Source: Bacteroidota bacterium (lineage in GTDB: Bacteria; Bacteroidota; Bacteroidia; Bacteroidales; VadinHA17). From it: a stretch of 6,165 bases of DNA. This document shows, piece by piece, positions 1 to 4,732 of the stretch. The notes beneath the pieces were generated by a model, which was not told where the DNA came from, ran no database searches, and saw nothing but the letters and a program-made list of their open reading frames with translations. The first letter of the stretch is position 1, and every line of letters starts with the position of its first letter. The stretch covers positions 1 through 6,165 of the forward strand of contig DAOVLD010000116.1 of NCBI GenBank assembly GCA_030631445.1, read 5' to 3'. A program made the translations under genes and the position numbers.

Positions 1-869
1 CCGATCTGGATTTTATTCTTAACGGAGATGAAATTTCATTTCAAACAGGAATTGATGCACTATCACAATTAACATCAAGGAAGATACATATTGGCGTTAA
101 TGCTGTTTTTCCAATAGCTGATGTTTTTACCAAAACTGAAGATGTTGAATTACATCACTTCAGGGGTCCACACCCGACCGGTAATGTCGGGGTGCAGATA
201 AATCATGTTGATCCTGTAAAAAAAGGAGAAGTGGTGTGGACAATTAATCCACAGGATGTGGTTGTGATCGGAAAACTATTTGAGAAAGGGGTTTTTAACC
301 CAACCAGGTTGGTGGCACTTACAGGTTCAGAAGTTTTAAAACCACGTTATTACAGAACCAAGCTGGGAGCTTCAGTTAAACCATTGCTTATAGATAATGT
401 GAAGGAGGGCAATAACCGTTATATTAGCGGGAATGTTCTTACCGGCAGTAAAATAAGCAAGGAGGGTTTTATAGGTTTCTACGATTCACAGGTAACAGTA
501 ATACCCGAGGGTGATTTTTATGAGTTTTTAGGTTGGGCTTTGCCGGGTTTGAAAAAATTCAGTGCTTCACGAACGTTCTTTTCATTTCTTACTTCAAACA
601 AAAAATATACACTGCATACAAATCTGCAGGGTGGCAGAAGAGCATTTGTTTTGACCGGACAATATGAGAAGGTATTGCCCATGGATATTTATCCGATGCA
701 ATTGCTTAAAGCCATTCTTGTTGAGGATATTGATCTTATGGAAAACCTTGGAATATATGAAGTGGCAGAAGAAGATTTTGCTTTGTGTGAATATGTTTGT
801 ACTTCAAAAACAGAGGTTCAATCAATATTAAGAAGCGGGTTTGAACTGATGCAAAAGGAGCTTGGATAA
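1..869 (+). CDS. nqrA: Na+-translocating NADH:quinone oxidoreductase subunit A, 5'-truncated by window edge
   Basis: NqrA is the cytoplasmic peripheral subunit of Na+-NQR, which couples NADH oxidation and quinone reduction to Na+ export. The reading frame is already open at the left edge (first whole codon at 3) and gives 288 residues before TAA at 867-869. The family is usually near 450 residues, so about 160 N-terminal residues lie outside the window. Visible hallmarks are the conserved HHFRGPHPTGNVGVQI stretch (fragment residues 51-66) and a C-terminal part with GGRRAFVLTGQYEKVLPMD and the EEDFALCEYVCTSK cysteine motif, both characteristic of NqrA. The GTG at 192 is an internal valine codon inside the first motif, not a start. 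The next gene, nqrB, follows after 60 bp, as expected for an nqr operon. The part inside the window is intact; the true start cannot be seen. Confidence 0.96.
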   Translation, partial: DLDFILNGDEISFQTGIDALSQLTSRKIHIGVNAVFPIADVFTKTEDVELHHFRGPHPTGNVGVQINHVDPVKKGEVVWTINPQDVVVIGKLFEKGVFNPTRLVALTGSEVLKPRYYRTKLGASVKPLLIDNVKEGNNRYISGNVLTGSKISKEGFIGFYDSQVTVIPEGDFYEFLGWALPGLKKFSASRTFFSFLTSNKKYTLHTNLQGGRRAFVLTGQYEKVLPMDIYPMQLLKAILVEDIDLMENLGIYEVAEEDFALCEYVCTSKTEVQSILRSGFELMQKELG

Positions 870-929
870 GAAATACTCTATATAAATTATTCTAAATAAC
901 TGAACCAGGAAGCTGATAATCAAAATATA
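870..929 (+). other. nqrA-nqrB intergenic gap, AT-rich leader
   Basis: These 60 bp hold no gene and none of the repeats found in the later spacers. The sequence is AT-rich, and the region before the nqrB ATG has only a weak purine patch (AGGAAG at 907-912, too far upstream to be a good Shine-Dalgarno site). Such leaders are typical of Bacteroidota. No clear promoter or terminator was seen, so read-through from nqrA is the simplest reading. Confidence 0.6.
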
Positions 930-2084
930 ATGAAGTCATTAAGAAAATTTGTTGATAAAATCAAACCAAACTTTTCAAAAGGCGGAAAATTTTCAAAGCT
1001 ACATTCCACTTTCGAAGCTTTTGAATCGTTTCTTTTTGTTCCAAACCGGGTAACAACGAAGGGATCTCATATTCGTGATGCCCTTGATATGAAAAGGGCA
1101 ATGAGTGTTGTTGTTGCAGCGGCTGTTCCGGCTCTGCTTTTTGGTATGTGGAATACAGGCTATCAGCATAATCTATCTATTGGGATGGAGGCTACAATAT
1201 GGGAAAATTTTGTATTCGGATTTCTGAAAGTACTCCCGATCATTGTTGTTTCCTATGTTGTCGGACTTGGAATTGAATTTGCAGTTGCCCAGATCAGGGG
1301 ACATGAAGTGAATGAAGGTTTTCTTGTTTCAGGCATCTTAATACCACTGATTGTACCTGTAGATGTACCATTATGGATGGTTGCTCTGGCAACGGCATTC
1401 GCTGTCATTATTGGCAAGGAGGTTTTTGGAGGTACGGGAATGAATATTCTGAACCCGGCGCTCACAGCACGGGCATTCCTGTTTTTTGCTTACCCGGGTT
1501 GGATGTCAGGAGATACCGTATGGATTCAGGGGCTTACAAGTGGAGATGGTGTTATAGATGGATTTTCAGGAGCTACTCCGCTGGCAAATGCTGCAGCAGG
1601 TTTATCTGAAAAGTTACCTTCTACCTGGGAAATGTTCCTGGGAACTATTCCGGGATCAATAGGCGAAACTTCCGTTATAGCGATATTGATTGGAGCTGTT
1701 ATTCTTGTTGCAACAGGAATAGGAAGCTGGAAGATAATGTTCTCTATGGCTGCAGGAGGGCTTGCAATGGGATTCCTTTTTAATGCTTTTGCAGTAAATC
1801 CTTTTATGGAGATCCCTGCTTGGCATCACCTTATTATGGGAGGGTTCGCATTTGGTGCTGTATTTATGGCAACCGATCCGGTTACTGCGGCACAGACCGA
1901 ACGTGGTAAATGGATATATGGATTTTTGGCAGGAATTTTTGCTGTTCTAATCCGTGTTATTAATCCCGCATATCCTGAAGGTGTGATGCTTGCAATATTG
2001 CTGATGAATGTATTTGCTCCATTAATAGATCATTATGTTATTGAAGCTAATATTAAGAAAAGGAGACAAAGAATAAATAGTTAA
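930..2084 (+). CDS. nqrB: Na+-translocating NADH:quinone oxidoreductase subunit B
   Basis: NqrB is the large membrane subunit that carries covalent FMN and riboflavin and contributes to the quinone site and Na+ path. The 384-residue product opens with the family's amphipathic start and SHIRDALDMKRAM (46-58), followed by about ten hydrophobic segments (roughly 56-76, 98-121, 128-145, 148-166, 177-190, 246-264, 267-288, 299-317, 328-343, 350-366). HEVNEG (125-130) and KEVFGGTG (163-170) are conserved. DGFSGATPLA contains the flavinylation threonine, T216, equivalent to T236 of Vibrio cholerae. E116 and D367 match the Vibrio residues E144 and D397. The protein is about 30 residues shorter than the Vibrio one, mainly through a shorter loop after the first membrane segment. 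Residue 113 is Leu where Vibrio has Gly141. ATG 930 is chosen because it gives the conserved N-terminus. The stop codon lies inside the first unit of a downstream tandem repeat. Confidence 0.98.
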   Translation: MKSLRKFVDKIKPNFSKGGKFSKLHSTFEAFESFLFVPNRVTTKGSHIRDALDMKRAMSVVVAAAVPALLFGMWNTGYQHNLSIGMEATIWENFVFGFLKVLPIIVVSYVVGLGIEFAVAQIRGHEVNEGFLVSGILIPLIVPVDVPLWMVALATAFAVIIGKEVFGGTGMNILNPALTARAFLFFAYPGWMSGDTVWIQGLTSGDGVIDGFSGATPLANAAAGLSEKLPSTWEMFLGTIPGSIGETSVIAILIGAVILVATGIGSWKIMFSMAAGGLAMGFLFNAFAVNPFMEIPAWHHLIMGGFAFGAVFMATDPVTAAQTERGKWIYGFLAGIFAVLIRVINPAYPEGVMLAILLMNVFAPLIDHYVIEANIKKRRQRINS

Positions 2085-2113
2085 AAGTTAAAAGTTAAAA
2101 GTTTAAGAGTTAA
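2080..2113. repeat. GTTAAAA heptamer tandem repeat at the nqrB stop
   Basis: Three perfect 7-bp units GTTAAAA lie at 2080-2086, 2087-2093 and 2094-2100. Diverged GTTTAAGA and GTTAAG copies follow. The TAA of the first unit (2082-2084) is the nqrB stop codon. Because 7 is not a multiple of 3, the three TAA triplets fall in all three forward frames. Confidence 0.9.
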
Positions 2114-2205
2114 GAGTGCATAAAGTTGAGTAAGATGAGTAATGAGAAAGCAAAAGGCAAAAGTAGAGAAGGAAGAGCAAAGGGCGAAGAGGTGTGAACT
2201 CGTAA

Positions 2206-2243
2206 CCACGGTGAAATATGCTCCTCCGTCGCATTTCACGTGG
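2206..2243. repeat. Imperfect palindrome (hairpin) in the nqrB-nqrC spacer
   Basis: The left arm CCAC-G-GTGAAAT-AT-GC (2206-2221) pairs with the right arm GCATTTCACGTGG (2231-2243). That gives 13 base pairs with a bulged G and a bulged AT, closing a 9-nt loop, TCCTCCGTC. The 9-bp direct repeat ACTCGTAAC occurs on both sides (2198-2206 and 2254-2262). No U-tract follows, so it is not a standard intrinsic terminator. It could be a REP-like extragenic palindrome, an mRNA processing or stability element, or a small insertion. The pairing is read directly; any function is inference. Confidence 0.75.
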
Positions 2244-2263
2244 CAAGCCCGTAACTCGTAACA

Positions 2264-2284
2264 CTTAAGGCACTGAATAGTTAC
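2264..2284. repeat. Shared spacer-end motif, copy 1 (nqrB-nqrC)
   Basis: CTTAAGGCACTGAATA followed by GTTAC. It is identical at 20 of 21 positions to 3864-3884 in the nqrD-nqrE spacer and resembles 4660-4678 before nqrF. It ends 73 bp before the nqrC start. Its role is unknown. Confidence 0.85.
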
Positions 2285-2357
2285 TTATGAATTAAGATAA
2301 ACGACATAAGGTAAACAACATTAGATACATAACACACAAGATACTAAATATATACAG

Positions 2358-3071
2358 ATGAAAAGTTTTAGCAATACCTACATTTTTGTTTTCTCAACAA
2401 TAATGGTTGTTATTGTTGCTGCTTTACTTAGTACAGCAGCAATGGTGCTTCAGCCATTACAGGAAAAGAATATTGAGATACAGGAAAAAAGAAATATCCT
2501 TTCTTCAATAAGAATTAAAAGCAGTGCTAAAGATGCGGAAGAACTATACGAAAAATATATTACCGGTAGTTTTGTTATTAACACTGTTGGCGAAGAGCAA
2601 GAGGGCGTTGATGCTTTTGAAATTGAAATGGGATCGCAAATGAGGAAAACCCTTGAGCAGAGAACCCTTCCTGTGTTTGTCAGTTCTCTTGAAGATGGCA
2701 GAAAAATATATATTGTGGCTGTTCATGGTAAAGGACTTTGGGGACCTATTTATGGATTTGTAGCATTAAATGAGGATTTTACTACTATTTACGGAACAAA
2801 TTTTAACCATGATAGTGAAACACCGGGATTGGGAGCCGAAATCAATACTGATTGGTTCGGAGCACAATTTGCAGACAAGAAAATATTTAATAAAAACAGG
2901 GAATTTATATCTATTGACCTTGTAAAAGGTGGAGCAGATCCGGAAAGTTTAAATGAAATTGATGCCATTTCAGGTGGCACACTTACAAGCGATGGGCTTG
3001 AAAAAATGCTGTATGACTGCCTGGGCAGTTATCAAACTTATTTTAAAAACCAAATGAAAAATAACAAATGA
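2358..3071 (+). CDS. nqrC: Na+-translocating NADH:quinone oxidoreductase subunit C
   Basis: NqrC is a membrane-anchored subunit whose soluble domain carries a covalent FMN that relays electrons towards NqrB. The 237-residue product has one N-terminal membrane segment (about 9-31) and then a soluble domain on the outer face. That domain includes GKGLWGPIYGF (124-134) and ETPGLGAEI (154-162), both conserved in NqrC. The flavin site reads DAISGGTLTS (202-211), with T208 as the expected FMN acceptor. The usual sequence is SGAT, so Ala is replaced by Gly here, whereas NqrB of the same operon keeps SGAT. The flanking residues fit the consensus, so modification is still likely. It is somewhat shorter than the Vibrio protein (about 257). 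ATG 2358 is chosen because the hydrophobic anchor follows at once. The TGA stop overlaps the nqrD ATG (ATGA at 3068-3071), so nqrC and nqrD are probably translationally coupled. Confidence 0.97.
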   Translation: MKSFSNTYIFVFSTIMVVIVAALLSTAAMVLQPLQEKNIEIQEKRNILSSIRIKSSAKDAEELYEKYITGSFVINTVGEEQEGVDAFEIEMGSQMRKTLEQRTLPVFVSSLEDGRKIYIVAVHGKGLWGPIYGFVALNEDFTTIYGTNFNHDSETPGLGAEINTDWFGAQFADKKIFNKNREFISIDLVKGGADPESLNEIDAISGGTLTSDGLEKMLYDCLGSYQTYFKNQMKNNK

Positions 3072-3715
3072 GCGACAGAGAACCATTATTTTCTTCGAAG
3101 AACATAAAACTTCTTACTAATCCTTTGAACGTAGACAATCCAATTACTGTTCAGGTACTTGGAATATGCTCTGCACTGGCGATTACAGTAAAGCTTGAAC
3201 CTTCGATTGTTATGGCTATATCAGTTATAGTTGTATTATCTGTATCTAACGTAGTTATTTCAGCGCTTAGAAAAATGATACCTCCACGAATCAGAATCAT
3301 TGTGCAGCTTATGGTAATCGCGACAATGGTAATTCTGGTTGACCAGGTTCTGAAAGCTTTTGCATACGAAGTGAGCAAGCAACTATCGGTGTTTGTCGGA
3401 CTGATAATTACTAACTGTATAATTATGGGTCGTCTTGAAGCATTTGCCATGAGCAACAGACCATGGCCTGCTTTCCTGGATGGTATCGGCAATTCAGCCG
3501 GCTATGGATTAATACTTATTATAGTAGGATTTTTGCGTGAATTGCTCGGATCGGGAGAGATATTGGGATATCCGGTTTTTGAGAAGATTGGAATATATAA
3601 CATTGGATATGAGAATAATGGATTTATGATCCTGCCTCCAATGGCCCTTATAATTATTGGTGTCATTATATGGGTGCAAAGGAGCAGGACTAAAGAACTT
3701 ATTGAAGAAAATTGA
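3068..3715 (+). CDS. nqrD: Na+-translocating NADH:quinone oxidoreductase subunit D
   Basis: NqrD is an integral membrane subunit that pairs with its homologue NqrE. Together they hold an iron centre between NqrF and the covalent FMN of NqrC. The 215-residue product has about six hydrophobic segments, and its length is normal for the family. Cysteines C34 (VQVLGICSALA) and C117 (GLIITNCIIMGR) sit at the Vibrio C29 and C112 positions that ligate iron. D92 (LVDQVLKA) and D138 (FLDGIGN) match the Vibrio acidic residues D88 and D133 linked to Na+ movement. The paralogous RnfE/RsxE family is similar, but the presence of nqrA and nqrF in the same operon settles the Nqr assignment. The start overlaps the nqrC stop by 4 nt; there is no separate leader. 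A 198-bp repeat-rich spacer follows. Confidence 0.98.
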   Translation: MSDREPLFSSKNIKLLTNPLNVDNPITVQVLGICSALAITVKLEPSIVMAISVIVVLSVSNVVISALRKMIPPRIRIIVQLMVIATMVILVDQVLKAFAYEVSKQLSVFVGLIITNCIIMGRLEAFAMSNRPWPAFLDGIGNSAGYGLILIIVGFLRELLGSGEILGYPVFEKIGIYNIGYENNGFMILPPMALIIIGVIIWVQRSRTKELIEEN

Positions 3716-3722
3716 GGGGTTA

Positions 3723-3754
3723 GTTGAATAGTTGAGTAGTTGAGTGGGTGAGTA
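3723..3754. repeat. GTTGAGTA-type octamer tandem repeat after nqrD
   Basis: Four 8-bp units are seen: GTTGAATA, GTTGAGTA, GTTGAGTG and GGTGAGTA. The TGA triplets (3725, 3733, 3741) fall in all three forward frames within about 30 nt of the nqrD stop. Two perfect GTTGAGTA units recur at 4571-4586. Confidence 0.88.
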
Positions 3755-3863
3755 AGGAAGAGTGAAGAGTTTAAGGTTTGAAGATGTTTAAGGTTGAAGA
3801 AGAAAAGCAAAAGGGAAGAAAGTTAAGTAAAAATGAAAGAATGAGTGAATGAGAAGAGGGGGG

Positions 3864-3884
3864 CTTAAGGCACTGAATAATTAC
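3864..3884. repeat. Shared spacer-end motif, copy 2 (nqrD-nqrE)
   Basis: CTTAAGGCACTGAATA followed by ATTAC, with one mismatch over 21 positions to the copy at 2264-2284. It closes the repeat element and lies 29 bp before the nqrE start. The 20/21 match contrasts with looser similarity across the rest of the spacers, which hints at constraint or recent copying. Confidence 0.85.
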
Positions 3885-3913
3885 AATAATAAATAGAGAT
3901 TAATAATTTACCT

Positions 3914-4531
3914 ATGGAAGACTTACTGAATATATTTGTTAAGTCGATTTTTATCGACAACATGGTTTTTGCCTATTTCCTTGGTATGTGTTCATATCTG
4001 GCAGTTTCAAAAACTGTTAAAACATCTGTTGGCCTTGGAATAGCTGTAATATTCGTATTAGTAATAACTGTTCCTGTTAATTATCTTATTGAAAACTATC
4101 TTCTCAGTAAAGGAGCACTTGTCTGGATAAGCGAAGATTTTGCCAATGTTGATCTCAGCTTCCTTACCTTTATTATGTATATTGCTGTTATTGCATCCAT
4201 GGTACAGCTGGTTGAAATGGTTATTGAAAAGTTTACACCGGCATTGTATACATCTCTTGGTATTTTTCTTCCACTTATTGCAGTAAACTGTGCTATACTG
4301 GGAGGTTCGTTGTTTATGGTAGAACGGGAATATCATAATATTGGTGAAGCAACCGTTTTTGGTCTTGGTTCTGGTGTTGGCTGGTTGCTTGCTATTGTTG
4401 GCATTGCAGCTATCCGTGAAAAAATCAGATATTCGAATGTGCCGGCTCCATTGCGCGGACTGGGAATTACATTTATTATTACTGGTCTAATGGGTATAGC
4501 TTTTATGAGTTTTATGGGAATTAAAATATGA
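3914..4531 (+). CDS. nqrE: Na+-translocating NADH:quinone oxidoreductase subunit E
   Basis: NqrE is the membrane homologue of NqrD, inserted with opposite topology. The two form the intramembrane iron site. The 205-residue product has about six hydrophobic segments (roughly 11-31, 37-58, 83-107, 109-131, 148-167, 182-203). C26 ([13 protein letters not shown]) and C126 ([11 protein letters not shown]) match the Vibrio ligands C26 and C120. E101 ([10 protein letters not shown]) matches Vibrio E95, which is linked to Na+ uptake. The C-terminal [13 protein letters not shown] and FMSFMGIK stretches are also typical of the family. The protein is a few residues longer than in Vibrio because of extra residues in the loop around 64-80. 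ATG 3914 gives the normal N-terminus, [17 protein letters not shown]. RnfA/RsxA is the close paralogue, but operon context favours NqrE. A tandem heptamer repeat starts 1 nt after the TGA stop. Confidence 0.98.
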   Translation: MEDLLNIFVKSIFIDNMVFAYFLGMCSYLAVSKTVKTSVGLGIAVIFVLVITVPVNYLIENYLLSKGALVWISEDFANVDLSFLTFIMYIAVIASMVQLVEMVIEKFTPALYTSLGIFLPLIAVNCAILGGSLFMVEREYHNIGEATVFGLGSGVGWLLAIVGIAAIREKIRYSNVPAPLRGLGITFIITGLMGIAFMSFMGIKI

Positions 4532-4566
4532 GTTCAAAGTTTAAAGTTCAAAGTTCAAAGTTGAAA
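4532..4566. repeat. GTTCAAA heptamer tandem repeat after nqrE
   Basis: Five consecutive 7-bp units are GTTCAAA, GTTTAAA, GTTCAAA, GTTCAAA and GTTGAAA. They begin with the first base after the nqrE stop codon. The unit is a one- or two-base variant of the GTTAAAA heptamer found at the end of nqrB. Confidence 0.92.
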
Positions 4567-4570
4567 AAGA

Positions 4571-4586
4571 GTTGAGTAGTTGAGTA
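4571..4586. repeat. Two GTTGAGTA octamers
   Basis: Two perfect 8-bp units, followed by AGGAAGAG. The same octamer and the same downstream word occur in the nqrD-nqrE spacer (3731-3738 and 3752-3763). Confidence 0.85.
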
Positions 4587-4622
4587 AGGAAGAGAGAACG
4601 ATAGAACGAAGAGGAGATGACA

Positions 4623-4656
4623 GTAACTAAGTAACCAGTAACCAGTAACCAGTAAC
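4623..4656. repeat. GTAACCA heptamer tandem repeat
   Basis: One imperfect unit, GTAACTAA, is followed by three perfect GTAACCA units (4631-4651) and a terminal GTAAC. TAA triplets fall in all three forward frames. Related CGTAACT units occur at the same relative place in the nqrB-nqrC spacer (2250-2262). Confidence 0.92.
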
Positions 4657-4659
4657 TTT

Positions 4660-4678
4660 TTAAGCACTAAACAGATAA
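4660..4678. repeat. Shared spacer-end motif, degenerate copy 3 (nqrE-nqrF)
   Basis: TTAAGCACTAAACAGATAA aligns to the 2264-2284 and 3864-3884 motif with one deleted G and a few substitutions; the GCACT core is kept. It follows GTAAC repeats just as copy 1 does. It ends 54 bp before nqrF. The match is weaker than between the other two copies. Confidence 0.55.
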
Positions 4679-4732
4679 GGATTTAGCATAAAAAAGAGTT
4701 TATAAACAAACGTTAAATATTATACAAACGAA

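Larger units (their letters stand above)
2085..2357 (+). other. nqrB-nqrC spacer: modular repeat element plus AT-rich leader
   Basis: This 273-bp stretch has no credible gene. In order it contains GTTAAAA-type heptamers (from 2080), a GTTGAGTAAGATGAGTAATGAG patch (2125-2146, split here as GTTGAGTAAGA plus TGAGTAATGAG), a purine-rich tract to about 2192, a hairpin at 2206-2243 between two ACTCGTAAC copies, and the motif CTTAAGGCACTGAATA at 2264-2279. The remaining 70 bp or so before the nqrC ATG are A-rich with no Shine-Dalgarno. The same module order recurs in the nqrE-nqrF spacer and partly in nqrD-nqrE. No promoter matching the Bacteroidota TTTG/TAnnTTTG pattern was found with confidence. 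Confidence 0.7.
3716..3913 (+). other. nqrD-nqrE spacer: modular purine-rich repeat element
   Basis: These 198 bp hold no credible gene. The + strand is strikingly G/A-rich and C-poor. Octamer repeats (3723-3754) come first. Next is GTAAGGAAGAG, shared with the nqrE-nqrF spacer, then diverged GTTTAAGG/GTTTGAAG/GTTGAAG words (3769-3800). AAAGCAAAAGG (3804-3814) is also found in the nqrB-nqrC spacer at 2147-2157. The shared CTTAAGGCACTGAATA motif closes the element, 29 bp before nqrE. The GTAAC repeat module present in the other two spacers is missing here. The nqrE leader is AT-rich without a Shine-Dalgarno. Confidence 0.7.
4532..4732 (+). other. nqrE-nqrF spacer: modular repeat element plus AT-rich leader
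   Basis: This 201-bp stretch has no credible gene. The modules in order are GTTCAAA heptamers (4532-4566), two GTTGAGTA octamers (4571-4586), a purine-rich tract with AAGGAAGAG (4587-4595), GTAACCA heptamers (4631-4656), and a degenerate form of the spacer-end motif (4660-4678). The order matches the nqrB-nqrC spacer. About 50 bp of A/T-rich leader follow before nqrF. No clear promoter, Shine-Dalgarno or terminator hairpin was recognised. Confidence 0.7.

Noticed and set aside
192..869. GTG at 192 as the start of a 225-residue protein
   Set aside because: The frame is open to the left edge and the codon is the Val inside the conserved GPHPTGNVGVQI motif of NqrA, so it is internal.
1253..1465. 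Minus-strand ORF of 70 codons within nqrB, and similar minus-strand ORFs at 2544-2726, 2789-2980, 3151-3492, 3502-3810, 4058-4336 and 5823-6095
   Set aside because: All lie mostly or wholly over strongly conserved nqr coding sequence on the other strand, show no recognisable domain, and have compositions expected from reverse reading of membrane or AT-rich genes.
1373..1609. Plus-strand out-of-frame ORFs at 1373-1609, 4887-5084 and 5148-5348
   Set aside because: They overlap the conserved cores of nqrB and nqrF in another frame and have no independent support.
2206..2243. Rho-independent terminator in the nqrB-nqrC spacer
   Set aside because: The hairpin is convincing but no T-tract follows (the next bases are CAAGCCCG), and essential subunits of the same complex lie downstream.
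2085..2357. A small protein gene or transposase remnant in the long spacers
   Set aside because: Stops occur often in all forward frames because of the repeats, and no translated stretch resembles a known transposase or small conserved protein.
2285..2357. Internal promoter before nqrC
   Set aside because: The stretch is AT-rich, but I could not find a pair of boxes matching the Bacteroidota TTTG and TAnnTTTG pattern at proper spacing, so none is annotated.
3068..4531. Rnf/Rsx complex instead of Nqr
   Set aside because: NqrD and NqrE resemble RnfE and RnfA, but nqrA and the NqrF flavin-iron-sulfur subunit are present and there is no RnfB or RnfC.
4532..4656. CRISPR array or origin iterons
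   Set aside because: Units are only 7-8 bp in direct tandem without unique spacers, no cas or replication genes are present, and the repeats sit between subunit genes.
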